From Cudoniella acicularis (lineage: Eukaryota > Ascomycota > Leotiomycetes > Helotiales > Helotiaceae), in contig JAAMPI010000269.1 in NCBI GenBank assembly GCA_013054445.1, positions 1 through 46,494 of the forward strand: DNA of 46,494 bases, given 5' to 3'. The notes beneath the pieces are model-generated. The model did not search any database and had not been told where the DNA came from. It saw only the letters and a list, made by a program, of their open reading frames with translations. The translations under genes were made by a program, and so were the position numbers. Positions within the stretch are counted from its first letter, which is position 1. The number at the start of each line of letters is the position of its first letter. This document shows positions 34,229-44,803 of this stretch, in pieces.

Positions 34229-35323
34229 ATGGGAGATCTTGGCTCCGTCTTCGTTGTTGGCGGGTGCGGGTTGCTCGGACACCATATCGTCAAATACCTC
34301 CTTGAATCTGGCGACGCGACAAGAATTACAGTCTTCGATATCTCAACCAAGAACAACCGCTATAATGATCCCAGAGTTGAATACATCATTGGCAGCATCA
34401 CATCCAGGGACGACGTTCTATCCGCACTGAAAAAGACCAATGCGCAGGTGATCATCAATACCGCCTCCCCTGACCCACTGGTGCCTGTGCCGCGACTACT
34501 CGAAGACGTAAACATCACAGGCACGCAAAACGTTCTGGACTGTGCAATGGAATGCGGAATCAAGATTCATGTGTACACTTCCAGCTCTGAGGTCGTGCAG
34601 AATTCCTACGACGACATCATCATGGCCAACGAAATATGGCCTCTTCCCGAAAATCCAGTGGATGGCGCTGTGTATTCCAGAACCAAGAAGGTTGGGGAAG
34701 AACTAGTCCTCAAGGCTAATGGTCAGAACGGCCTTCTTACTACGGCAATACGACTATGCACCATCTTTGGAGAAGGCGATCGGGTTCTCACGAAGCAGAT
34801 GGTCGAGATGGCCCAAGACGGGCGAGCCAAGTACCACGTTGGAAGTGGCAAGAATCTGTACGACTTCATTTATGCTGGCAACGCTGCCGAAGGACACATT
34901 TTGGCTGCCCAGAAGCTTTTGGAAGCCTCTCGATCCGAGCAACCTATCCCACAAGAGCTTCGAGTTGATGGCGAGGCTTTCTTCATGACCAACGGTGATC
35001 CAATGCCGTTCTGGGACTTCTCAAGGCGCGTCGCAGCCGAGATTGGCAAACCACTTGCTGAAGGGGACATCTGGCTCCTTCCACTCGGCCTCGTTTGTTT
35101 CTTTGCCAGGATGTTGGAATGGGTCACCTGGGCTGCCACCTTTGGAGGGCAGCCGAGCATCACAGCCAACATGCTCAGGTACACTGCCGAAGTTCGCACC
35201 TTCGATATCACCAAAGCCAGACAACGACTTGGCTATCGTCCTCGTGTGGATATGAATGAGGGCATCCGACTGGCCGTTAACTGGCACCTGGCACATTTCT
35301 CGGGGCAGAAAGATTCATCCTAG
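34229..35323 (+). CDS. Erg26-like 3-beta-hydroxysteroid dehydrogenase (copy 1)
   Basis: Single exon, 364 residues. The start is ATG 34229; upstream codons in frame lack another ATG. Extended SDR fold: nucleotide-binding GGCGLLG (residues 11-17), catalytic Tyr149-x3-Lys153 in YSRTK with SSS just before, and the GEAFFMTNGDPMPFWDFSRR signature typical of Erg26/NSDHL sterol C4-decarboxylating 3-beta-dehydrogenases. A hydrophobic stretch (LLPLGLVCFFARML) may attach it to a membrane. It is expected to oxidise a 3-beta-hydroxyl using NAD(P)+. A related gene lies at 40084-41256 and a P450 lies between them, so a specialised steroid/triterpenoid role is more likely than the housekeeping ERG26 role (inference). 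Confidence 0.85.
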   Translation: MGDLGSVFVVGGCGLLGHHIVKYLLESGDATRITVFDISTKNNRYNDPRVEYIIGSITSRDDVLSALKKTNAQVIINTASPDPLVPVPRLLEDVNITGTQNVLDCAMECGIKIHVYTSSSEVVQNSYDDIIMANEIWPLPENPVDGAVYSRTKKVGEELVLKANGQNGLLTTAIRLCTIFGEGDRVLTKQMVEMAQDGRAKYHVGSGKNLYDFIYAGNAAEGHILAAQKLLEASRSEQPIPQELRVDGEAFFMTNGDPMPFWDFSRRVAAEIGKPLAEGDIWLLPLGLVCFFARMLEWVTWAATFGGQPSITANMLRYTAEVRTFDITKARQRLGYRPRVDMNEGIRLAVNWHLAHFSGQKDSS

Positions 35324-36647
35324 GCGGTCTTGTGTTTGGGGCCACGCACGGAAGCATTGTTGGGTGCAGCTGCAGAGTTTGCGCATACCGTGGCGAATAA
35401 GAAGTGCACTTATTTACCCGCTGTTGGTATCCTGTTAGAAACAAACTCGGATTTTCTCAAATAGAGCGTGCATTGATTGGGTGACCTGATTTCTCCGAAA
35501 TGCATAAGCAGCTCAGCGATCCTATTTCTACTTAATTGGGTATGGAGCATCCGAGAAATGCAACATGCGTTCTAGTGTTACCAACATCTGCAAGTGTTTA
35601 TTAGTATACCGCATGCCAGAATGGATCACCGAGTACGTCTTACGATTAATTATTTATTAATTCAGGCATGAGGAGTCACTACAGTGAGGAATGCAACTGC
35701 TCGTAACATCACCAACGAAGCCACCGAGCAAAAGGCGTATGAATTAATTAATTGAACGGCACTTTGTGAAACTTTACCCTGCACGCCTCTTCTTTTCGGA
35801 ACGGGCCGCTCTTGGAGCACGCCGTCAAACTCTGCCCCCTTTAAAAAACCACTCACCCCGTTTAAAGTGAAGCCTCAGTCGCAACACCCTCGATGCAGGT
35901 CATGTTCAAGGATTATGAAAACTTCGTGCCACTTTCGTACAAATAAAATACAGGTAATATAACTTGTAACCTATATGGATGTGTTACTTTGAAAGTGAAT
36001 TATTATTGTACAACTAAGCTTTACAAATATGTTACCTTAATATTTTACTACAATTTTGTATTAAATTGGTTTCAAGCCCTAATTTATCTTATGTGCCGCG
36101 TTTTTCCTTAAACCTCTACTCTTAGTTTGATGCTACTTCGTATAGTATTATAATCATAGAAGCAGAAATTTTTATTTTCAATAGCTAAATTAAGTATTCT
36201 ACCGCTGCAGGTCAATTTTAAATACTATAGAAAAGCTTACTGCGTTGGATTGCACCTTTTAAGGGCATAAGCAGTGGGCTGCTAAAAGGGCCACCTCCTC
36301 ACCTACTCTTAGTGACGTGAATGGGGGGCAGAAGTTTCTTACTACAAGCGAGGAGGGGTGCCTTCTTAAAATTTGTGAATTGAGCCGCGGTTTGCAGCCA
36401 GATAATGGCACCTACCTATCATTAAATTCTACCAATTTATAGACCGGAAGGGAGAACCAAGTAGAACGGAGCCTGCGCTGCAAGCGTGCAACCTTCCTCG
36501 TTTTCGCCATTGGCAGTTCCTCCGTTCAAGATAACCAACTCTTTAACCGGATCTCCCAACTCCGAGCAAGTCTCAATTCAAATTTCCATAACGGCGACAG
36601 ACATCCACACAATACCTATCTTCTCAACCATAAATTTCGAGCCAGGC
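35324..36647. other. Intergenic region, no gene seen
   Basis: 1.3 kb, partly AT-rich (35930-36240). Frames are short. A plus-strand open frame from 36468 to the next exon has no ATG and no recognised domain, so it is not called. Nothing else supported. Confidence 0.45.
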
Positions 36648-37210
36648 ATGCTTATAATCAGTCCGGCCTTACCGTTCGCTTTTAGAATTATATACTAATT
36701 TGTTTCTCAGTCACCCTAACACTTCTGGCACATCTGGTCCTCGCCATCACAAAATATCTGTACAGCGGCTTTCAAAACACGATTCCACGAAATGCCGATT
36801 ATAAGAAAACTATCATTTGGGAACACATAGCCGCAATTCCAATGTACACTCTCGAGTTCCCATGCTTCCTTATTTTCCACCCGTCGACGCTCCTCTTCCC
36901 TCGCCCGATCTTTAGTCTTGCTTCACTGCCTTCTGGAAGACAAATTCTCGTTCAATTGCTGATCCTGAAGGCACTGGATACGCTGTTTGAGCTCCTGTTT
37001 GGTTGTTGGAGCAGAGAAGGGGTTGGAGATAAGGTGGATGAAGTCAATAAAAGGAGTGAAGGGGAGGCATGGCAGCTTGGGGTGAGGTTTGCAGCGCCGA
37101 GAGCAGCATTGCTTGTGGCAATTACAATTTTGGGGACCCCTTGGTTCGGAACCAAGTGGACGGGCATGTTACATGGGGCCAGTGTTGCGGTTTGGACTTT
37201 GGTGTTGTAG
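36648..37210 (+). CDS. Small integral membrane protein, family unknown
   Basis: The firm part is an open stretch from 36711 to the stop at 37210. It has about four hydrophobic helices, for example LTLLAHLVLAITKYLY, EHIAAIPMYTLEFPCFLIFH, LVQLLILKALDTLFELLFG and ALLVAITILGTPWFG. The acceptor TTTCTCAG just before 36711, with a CTAAT branch-like word, indicates an intron. The best-fitting donor (36661, GTCCGG, weak) joins a 13-bp first exon from ATG 36648, giving 170 residues. A later start at ATG 36842 would give 122 residues. The helix pair around EHIAAIPMYTLEF resembles the last part of RTA1-like proteins, but not convincingly. Lies between the dehydrogenase and the P450. Confidence 0.45.
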
Positions 37211-37316
37211 ATCCTATGATTGATCGAGAATTTAATGAAAACATGACCAAGTTTGGATATATTATGTTTCTCTGCTCGTCACGAAATTTGATTTTATTTT
37301 TCTATGGCATCTGTCA

Positions 37317-39057
37317 TTATCCCTCATGGGGTTTCCTTACATTTATGTGCACATCTTGCCCTGTCACAGGTCCCATGATACCTATACATGGATTCTTTGT
37401 TTCCAGCTCTGGAAGCTGTCTGTGGGTCTTGTCCAATCCTGTTCCAAGCCCCAGTTTGAACTTACCCACAGCAAGAGCAACAAACAATAACACTTCTCTC
37501 TGAGCAAGTATTCGTCCGGGGCATAGTGTGGTTCCACCTCCAAAAGGCTTATAACTAGGACTCTTTGCTAAAGCCGGGTTATGGAAGAAACGTTCGTGGT
37601 TGAATGATTGGGCATCGGCCCCGAAGAACTGCTCATCGAGAAGCATTTGCCGGTAGGGAATAACAAGTCTTGCGCCCTTTTCGAGGTTCAAATTGTCAAT
37701 ATTCGCTGGTCCGACGACAGTCCGTACTGAGACAGATGAGGCGGTCAGGCGGATCGTCTCATTGTAGACGGCTACAAGTCTAGCACATTCAGAAAGTCTG
37801 CTTGCTAGCTCTATCGGAGCCAATTGGGGGCTGGCTGACAGAATTGGAGTGATTTCGTTTGTGATGTTTTGGTAAAGAATGGGGTCGTTAGCGATATAGA
37901 CCAACATCCAAAAAGAAGTCTTCCAGGCATTGGCGTTAATTCTAAACTTTTATCAGCCTTCCAAACTCTTTCAATTTGTAAGACTTGCACGAGGGGAGAA
38001 TACATACACCCAATAGAACATGAGTACTAAGGTTCCGATATCCTTAGAACCTATTCCAACAGCACGCATCCTGGTTTCGATCGAATGTATGAGATATGTT
38101 GCATCTGAACGCATTTCTGTTGGCAGATCAAAGTATCTCTTCATAGAATCCTGCACAAAGCCTTTCGAACGGCGCACGTCTCTTGCCCATATCCCCGGGA
38201 TCCGGTATGAAAGTTTCCAACTGCTATCATCGAACTCACAGAAACTCTTGAAAAGATCTGGCTCCACCTGAAGCAGCGCTTTTCCAAAGAAAGAAGTAGT
38301 GGCACCTTCAAGAAGCACATACTGTGACCACTTCAGCAGCGAGATCACGCGCGAGTTGTCAGATTCAGTGAGAACCAGAAAGCCAGGCATTCCTTTCCAC
38401 GTCATTCTTTCATGGATAGCTCCTAGTAAGCAGCTTTGGATCGCATCGGCTTGCTCCCCGGGGCTCAAATTCAAACGAAAGAGCAATTGACAAATATGAG
38501 CCAGTGGTTCCTCAGACGCAACCTGTAGAGCTTTTTCAAATTCCTTGGGCTGGGATTCATCCTTGTACTCTGGCACTGGGCTCCACATTGCTTGGATCGA
38601 TGAAGAAGATGCTCCGAATTGCTCCATCAGGTCTGTTACCCAACCATCCATAGATAAATTATCAACCTTCTTGAGGACCAGGACAGCATCATGGGGGGAT
38701 GTAATGACATAGACTGGCTGGCCCATGATGACGAGCTTGAACGGTTCTCGGTTGTTTTTGAAATGCAGTCTTCCTTGAGCAACAGTTCCATCTCCATTTC
38801 TGAAGAACGAAATTGTATGGCCAAGAACTAATGAAATACGTTAAAATAAAATCTATTTAGCTCAAAAAGAGAAACATACAAGGAATCCAGTATGGATATG
38901 CCTTTGGGCTATTGGGATACAACTTAGGCAAGAAAACAAATTTCCATTGCCTCCACACAAGTAGCCAGAATCCACATAACAAAAGTACTTGAACAAACAG
39001 ACTGTTCTTGACATTAGACACCAAGAATGAATGGTCCCATTCAACTGAAGTCGGCAT
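37317..39057 (-). CDS. Cytochrome P450, CYP7/CYP8-like
   Basis: Exons 39057-38880, 38827-38008 and 37941-37317 (GTATGT donors) total 1623 bp, 540 residues, normal for a microsomal P450. An N-terminal membrane anchor (VQVLLLCGFWLLVW) is followed by a proline-containing hinge (YPYWIPFLGHTISFF). The ExxR motif is NETIRL and the haem-binding loop is FGGGTTLCPGR, so the Cys ligand is present. The I-helix reads MFYWVINANAWKTSFW instead of the usual AGxxTT, a pattern recalling CYP7/CYP8 enzymes such as sterol 7-alpha-hydroxylase (ANTxxxxFW). ATG 39057 was chosen over an upstream in-frame ATG (39090) because it leaves a normal anchor. Between two Erg26-like dehydrogenases; steroid hydroxylation is a reasonable but unproven role. 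Confidence 0.88.
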
Positions 39058-40083
39058 GATGATGTGAGGGATAGTTGTAAGGCGAGACAAAATATTCTAC
39101 TACTATTTAGATCTTCTTAGTATACCTCAGTGAGACATTCCGCTAAGGCGAGTATAAATAAATAATGGACTTAGAGACCTCAGACTCGACAGACTCGCTC
39201 TGTTCGGCGGGTTAGCCTTCTCCTTCTCACCGACGGACTCGAGACAGACATCTCATCTTGGAATTGGCTTATGTTACGTCAAATTATGTGACACCCTTCG
39301 AAACTGATCGGCCTGACCCGTTCCGTTGCACATCGGCAGCACCTTTCCAGGCAGTACGCTATCGCCACCTTACCCCGCTCACGTACCACTTCGAAAAGAC
39401 TCGTAGCAAATAACAGGCCCTTATTTACAAGGGTTTTTACGATTCCTGAGGAGGCTCCGTGCCGTGAGGGCAAGCCTCATGTGGTGGAGTTGCCGCAGCA
39501 AAGTCTGTGTCGGACAGAAAATAAATCCCGTGGAGAGAGTGCCGTCTTAGGTATTATTGAGCCCCTTTCTGATTGAACATGGTAAGTAGTTGGTTCGGCT
39601 ACCATGAGCCAATCGGATAAATAAGCCTACAATCCAGGAATGATGATCTTTCGATTCTAACATGCAAATTAATTTAATTGTTGGATTCAGTTGGATTTTC
39701 ATAGGCTAGGAACGAAATCTAAACTTACACTACAGTCAGCCTTCTTGATAAAGAAGTACATGAACTTAGGAGTTGGAAATCTATATGTAGAGGATGAGTT
39801 TCGCATGTTCAAAGGGCTTACCAGGGCTCTATGAGCCTAAGTATGTACCTGTGGGGTTGCACTGCCTTGCGTCAGCGATTATGAATTGAAGTGGATGTGG
39901 AATGTGTTACAGAAAGGATCAGTACGACACCCTTCAGTAAACCCCAGTAGTAGCAGCCTAGACATTGTTTTATTTTCATCCTTGAAATGATATCTGCCAC
40001 TTGGTATCCTTGCCACACACATCCAAAACTTGCAACTTTGTAACTATCCACGAAGTTCGACTGTACCTTAGTGAAGCTCCAAA
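39058..40083. promoter_or_regulatory. Divergent intergenic region, P450 / second dehydrogenase
   Basis: About 1 kb between outward-facing genes. It should contain both promoters. No gene is seen. A CTCAGACTCGACAGACTCG stretch near 39179 is mildly repetitive. Confidence 0.45.
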
Positions 40084-41256
40084 ATGACAGACACTACCGA
40101 CACCAAACTCGGCACAGTTCTGGTTACTGGCGGTAATGGCATTGTGGGTTCCCACGTTGTCGATGCCTTCCTCACCGACGGAACTTTCACTAGAGTTGTT
40201 GCTACTCAACACCGAAACCAGCAATATCAAAACCCGAAAGCACATTATCTTGTGTGTGACATTACAGACGCCGTGCAAGTGACGGACCTACTCAACGAGG
40301 TTCAGCCGCAAGTTATAGTTCACACAGTATCCCCTGGTCCATTTGCTCCTCCAAAAGCTCAACATCGTGTCAATTATATTGCAACAAAGCAGCTACTGGA
40401 AACAGCCTATCAAAGCAACTGGGTCCAAGCATTCGTTTATACGAGTTCTGTCGAAGCTGTTGTGCTCTCTGGTATCAAATCAAAACAAGAAACTGAAGAG
40501 GACGCTGTACTAAATGACCTCACATCCGGACCGAGCGCATACGCAAGAACAAAAGGTGCTACGGATGCACTTGTCCTATCCTTTAATACCCCGGTATCTC
40601 ACACCAACGTCAAGAACCCAGACGTCAAATTCCAAAACACGTTACTCACAAGCTCTCTTCGTATCGGTGCATTGTATGGCGAACGAGATGAGACGACGAT
40701 TGCCAAACTGTTGAAGCTTGTCAATACTTTCGGTGCTCGAGTCCAAGTTGGTTCCAACAAAGCTGTCCATGACTGGGTTTATACTGAAAGTGCCGCACGA
40801 GCACATGTACTTGCATCAAAAGCACTTCTTGATAGTCATCGGCAACTAAAGGAAGTAAAGGTTGATGGCGAGGCGTTTTTCATTACTGACGGCAACCCGA
40901 TGTTATTTTGGGACTTTTCGAGAAAGGTTCTTACTCAAGCTGGTGATCGAAAACTCAATGGGGAGACGCCTGTCAAAATAATCCAAATCCCGTTTGGCGT
41001 CATGTTGTTTTTTGCAAGTATTGGCGAGTTATCTTATAAGGTATTCACCCTTGGATACAAGTCACCGAAGATGGCACGTCATCACTTTGATTTCATGAGA
41101 AAAGGTTGCTGGTTCTCAATTGAAAAGGCTAGAGTAAGGCTAGGATATCGGCCAGTTTGTGATACAGATGAAGGCATACGTCGAAGTGTTAAATGGTTTC
41201 AAGAGGTTCAGAGCGACATCATTAGGGAGGTCACGAAAGCAAAACAACACCGCTAG
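40084..41256 (+). CDS. Erg26-like 3-beta-hydroxysteroid dehydrogenase (copy 2)
   Basis: Single exon, 390 residues from ATG 40084. Nucleotide-binding TGGNGIVG at residues 15-22, catalytic Tyr153-x3-Lys157 in YARTK, SS of the active-site Ser motif near 121-122, and the GEAFFITDGNPMLFWDFSRK family signature. It is clearly related to the gene at 34229-35323 (shared motif order, including PQVIVHTVSPGPF versus AQVIINTASPDPL) but well diverged, so these are not recent duplicates. A hydrophobic segment (IIQIPFGVMLFFASIGEL) lies at the same place as in copy 1. Likely NAD(P)-dependent oxidation of a 3-hydroxysteroid or C4-decarboxylation. Divergent from the P450. Confidence 0.85.
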   Translation: MTDTTDTKLGTVLVTGGNGIVGSHVVDAFLTDGTFTRVVATQHRNQQYQNPKAHYLVCDITDAVQVTDLLNEVQPQVIVHTVSPGPFAPPKAQHRVNYIATKQLLETAYQSNWVQAFVYTSSVEAVVLSGIKSKQETEEDAVLNDLTSGPSAYARTKGATDALVLSFNTPVSHTNVKNPDVKFQNTLLTSSLRIGALYGERDETTIAKLLKLVNTFGARVQVGSNKAVHDWVYTESAARAHVLASKALLDSHRQLKEVKVDGEAFFITDGNPMLFWDFSRKVLTQAGDRKLNGETPVKIIQIPFGVMLFFASIGELSYKVFTLGYKSPKMARHHFDFMRKGCWFSIEKARVRLGYRPVCDTDEGIRRSVKWFQEVQSDIIREVTKAKQHR

Positions 41257-41800
41257 CATACAAACTACGCGTCTCGCTATTGCTTTCCCGTCGATTACTT
41301 TTCCCATCCACAACCTAATGAATTCTCTTCTTTTGTATATAGAGAATATGTTAAGAGTAACCTCAATGCACTATCTACTCCGGCAATTTTCAGCTTGAAT
41401 CCGCCAAACCAAGTACGAAGTGAAACGGAACAAAACCTCTCACCTCTTTTGAGGAACCTTTCTATTTGACTTGGATAGATGATAAACCAGACTCCAAAAC
41501 TTATCACGGAAAGTGAGAGCGATTTGACTGTTATTTACAGCTTGTGACCCCTGTACTAAGGTATATCACCTGTCTCACTTGTGTATTATCCACGGCTTAC
41601 TTACTGAGGTAAACTGCGGCACTATACTGTACTCGATTTCCCGCTTACGTTCCCACCCCGGTTGAATTCCCACTTATATAATCCACCCTACTACCTACTT
41701 TAAAAATTAATAATTAAACAACTATAAAAGATAATAATTTATAATTAAAGATATAAAGAGATTAATAGTTAATATATAAGAATATAAATTTTTTAAGTGC
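41257..41800. other. Intergenic region grading into AT-rich DNA
   Basis: 3' flank of the dehydrogenase. From about 41690 the sequence becomes almost pure A/T, marking the edge of the decayed repeat block. No gene seen. Confidence 0.5.
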
Positions 41801-42990
41801 CTTATTTAAAAACACGTAGTGTTTTTATAACCCGACCCCTTGATACGTTTTTCTAACTTAGTAGAGACCCCCTCCTTAACACTAACACTAATAAACCGTA
41901 CTGCCTTCTTTTTAGGTATAGGTGCCTTCTTAGCCTTTATAGGAGACTTAGTTTATATAAGAGTATCGTTTAAAGCTTTTTTAGCTTAAGCCTTCTTTTC
42001 TTTTTTAGGCCGTCTTTTCGGTCTTCTCTTAGGCCTCGATTTCGACCTTATTAGCCTGTCGAACTGACGCTTAGAGGGCCTTCTCTATCTTCTCTAAGTC
42101 CTTCTTTGTCTTTTTAACTATAGTAGTAGCTCTATTTAAGTCTATTCGCGCTCTTTCTTGCCTTTCTTTCTCTTCTTTTTCTATTTAGAAAGCTTATATA
42201 GCCTTTACCTAGGGTATTCTAAATAGCTATATGCTATTATCCTCCTTACTAAGCAGATTAAGCTTTTTTCTATAGTTATAATACTACTTTTTAAGTTTTA
42301 ATAACTTAATTAACCCCTCTTTTATATATTAGTCGATTATATATTATATAATAAGTTCTTTAATAGCTTTAAAGAGTAGTTAGACTTTCGTATTTAACGG
42401 ATTTTTCTAGTATCCGATTTAAAAGTAACAAATAGATTTAGAAGACTATAGAGTTCTAAGAGGAGGAGATAATAAAGAAGAGGCTTAAATAGCTTATAAG
42501 AGAGTTATAAGACGCGTAATAACCGTTAAAACAAGTAAAGGATTATATAGCTAGATACTAGGCTTTTTAAAAGTATACTAGATATTAGCCTCTATAAATA
42601 AGGCTCTCTAAGATCTTTTAAAGAGAGATAGAAAGTGTCTCTTCTTTATTAATATAATCCTAAGCCTCTTATTTAAAAAAGAATTAAGTTTATTTAAGTA
42701 TACTATTAATAAAAGCCTAAAAAGAATAACGTCTAATAGCTATAGCTAGTAGGTTAAATATAAGAGAAGAATTAAGAATATAATCTTTAGTTCCTAGTAC
42801 TTATTAATAATAGCTATATTAATATAACTTAAATAGCCGCTTATAATCAAAAGACGCTTCTCTCTACCCGCTGTTACTAGTGTTATAAGATCAAAGACAG
42901 TTATAAGCCAGTAGAGGCTAAAAGTATTATTACTCTAGCTATTACCCGACACGCTAAAGAAGAAGTCGTCTAAATCCTCTAAGTGTTACA
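41800..42990 (-). mobile_element. RIP-decayed transposon relic
   Basis: On the minus strand a lysine/glutamate-rich coiled-coil-like stretch can still be read around 42070-42190 (KEEKERQERARIDLNRATT, then IVKKTKKDLEKIEKAL). It is interrupted by TAA codons where Gln-type codons would be expected. A basic tail (KAKKAPIPKKKAVRFISVSV) follows near 41860-41940 in another frame. This resembles the charged C-terminal part of a fungal transposase or gag protein; a Pogo/Fot1-like origin is only a guess. No intact frame and no terminal repeats are visible. Upstream sequence to 42990 is A/T-rich and uninterpretable. Confidence 0.45.
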
Positions 42991-43008
42991 GCTCTATAAA
43001 GGCACGAA

Positions 43009-43229
43009 GGCCCTGACGTCACGTAGGACGTATTTATAAGAAGGTGCTGTATTAACGAAGAAACTAAACTGAGGAGAGAAGGAGAGGTGGCCCTGAAGGG
43101 GCCTTATATATAGGAGGTGAGTACTGGCAAGCGAGGTCACGTGATAAGGGGTTAGGGGGACGTGTCGCAGCCTCCTGTCGCATATAGCGCCATGAGTCTC
43201 ACTAGTCACAGGACTGTGCGTTGCACTAG
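43009..43229. repeat. Repeat copy 1 (221 bp), GC-retaining
   Basis: This begins GGCCCTGACGTCACG and ends TTGCACTAG. It matches 43374-43783 along its whole length once a 181-bp insertion in the second copy is removed. This copy keeps C and G where the other has T and A, so it is the less mutated member. Element type unknown; possibly an LTR or a short non-autonomous element. Confidence 0.7.
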
Positions 43230-43373
43230 GTCTGTGACAGTAACGAGTCTAAGCTTCCACGCCTAGACACTATAGTGATATCGCCCTGCCTACACTTCTA
43301 TACTACTATACCTACAGACTAGGCTTGCTGTCTTCAGACGACAAGGCAGCAACCACCCAGTTCGTTATATAGG

Positions 43374-43783
43374 GGCCCTAACGTTACGTAAGAATATATT
43401 TATAAGAAGGTATTGTCACAGCGTACGCAAGCAGTGCAAATCAAGTAGTACTCTCTGTTCTTAGAATTATCGACGAAGAGAAGAAGAAGCTAGATACAGG
43501 AAGGACTGTCGTCTTAAGGGAGCGCAGCTCCTGGACTAGTCCCAGAACAGACTAGCTCGGAACACGTGACTCGCACCAGATCTGTCACAGGTATTATATT
43601 ACGAAGAAACTAAGCTAAGGAGAGAAGAAGGAAGAGGTGTCTTATAAGAGGTCTATATATAAGAGGTAAATACTAGTAAGCGGAGGTATATAACAAAAGT
43701 TAGAGGGCCGTGTTAGAGTTCCTGTTATACATAGCGCTATACTGTTTAAGTCTCTTTAGTTATAAGACTATACGTTATACTAG
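43374..43783. repeat. Repeat copy 2, RIP-mutated and interrupted
   Basis: This starts GGCCCTAACGTTACG and ends TTATACTAG. Against copy 1 the differences are mostly C-to-T and G-to-A, for example TGACGTCACGTAGGACG versus TAACGTTACGTAAGAAT. A 176-bp element plus a 5-bp duplication is inserted at 43414. Confidence 0.7.
43414..43589 (+). mobile_element. Solo LTR (176 bp) with 5-bp target-site duplication
   Basis: The element begins TGTCACAG and ends CTGTCACA, giving the TG...CA ends of a retrotransposon LTR. It is flanked by GGTAT at 43409-43413 and again at 43590-43594. Removing the element and one GGTAT restores collinearity with the neighbouring repeat copy 43009-43229, which shows it as an insertion. 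It is less AT-rich than its host repeat, so it is probably younger. No internal retrotransposon genes are present. Confidence 0.7.
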
Positions 43784-44575
43784 AGAAAGCTACTCTCGAT
43801 CGCTGTTGACGCCATGTAGCCACCCAACAACTTAGCCGAATATTGGCCGCGCTAATAATTCGTGCCGGCTAAACGACTAATTCCATCGTGATATCCGCCT
43901 CCAAAATATAGATACAATATAAACGCATAGACTGGCACTTTGTATTATACACAAATCTGAGTGCTATTTATCGCCTTGTTCTGCTTGATATTAGCCTCGA
44001 CGGAAGGCTGGATAGGTCTGAGAAATCTCTGTTCTACCTAATTACCGCGTGAGCACTTCGAGCCATCGAGTCTTTCAACGTCTTAATACCGATCTTCAAG
44101 CAACAAAACCACTCAGGGGGGAAGATTCATCAGTCGCTGTAATCGTGTCAACGAGCCTATAGGTCAATGAGTCGTATGCCGTGAAAACGGACACACAGGA
44201 CGGGCTCTGACTTTGGTAATAGCCCCTTAGCATCTGTCCCTCAAAACCTTCTTAACACGTCGGAATCGCAGGCCCCCTACCAAAAGCAATACTAAGCTCC
44301 CTCTGCAGCACCGAAACGATACCAACTCGATCGTGCCCAGTACATTCTCCCATATGAATTGGCGGACGTCGAAACGATCGATTGCAAGCCTAGGCGGGCC
44401 AACATATGGATTACATATGACGATGATTCTTTGAAAGACATCGCCGCAGAATGGTGGGAAATAGGGGTTTCCAAATACAAAACAGGAATTCCTTCGGCCT
44501 GAGCTGAGATCATGATCAGTGTTTCAGAATTACACCTCTGTTCGTGATTGGAGTGCTGTACTGCCTATATATTAG

Positions 44576-44803
44576 GAGTTGATGAACGAGGTGGACCGAT
44601 GGTCAGAGGCTGAGATTAATGGACGGCAAATCCGACACGCCATACTTATGGCGGAGAATATTGCTGCAAGTGACGAAAAGCATCCTCGACTTATGCCCCA
44701 TCATATGGATGACCTCTTGAACGTTACGATTGAGCTTTCTGACTACAATCGGGGTAATGCGTCAAGAACGAAGAAGATCCAGTTGACAGGTCCATCTTAT
44801 TAG
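44576..44803 (+). pseudogene. Orphan C-terminal exon of an AAA-family ATPase
   Basis: After a good acceptor (ATATATTAG, ending 44575) the frame reads about 75 codons to TAG-free sequence and a TAG stop at 44801-44803. WSEAEINGRQIRHAILMAEN is the sensor-2/lid motif of fungal AAA ATPases (NGRQIRN...A), followed by HPRLMPHHMDDLL as in the end of that domain. No Walker A, Walker B or other AAA sequence is found upstream. A separate unrelated open stretch lies at 44296-44502. The gene body is therefore missing, probably removed by the repeat block on its left. Confidence 0.6.

Noticed and set aside
36486..36698. 70-codon frame as first exon of the small membrane protein
   Set aside because: It begins with GTG, has no in-frame ATG after the upstream stop except at 36648, and shows no homology-like features.
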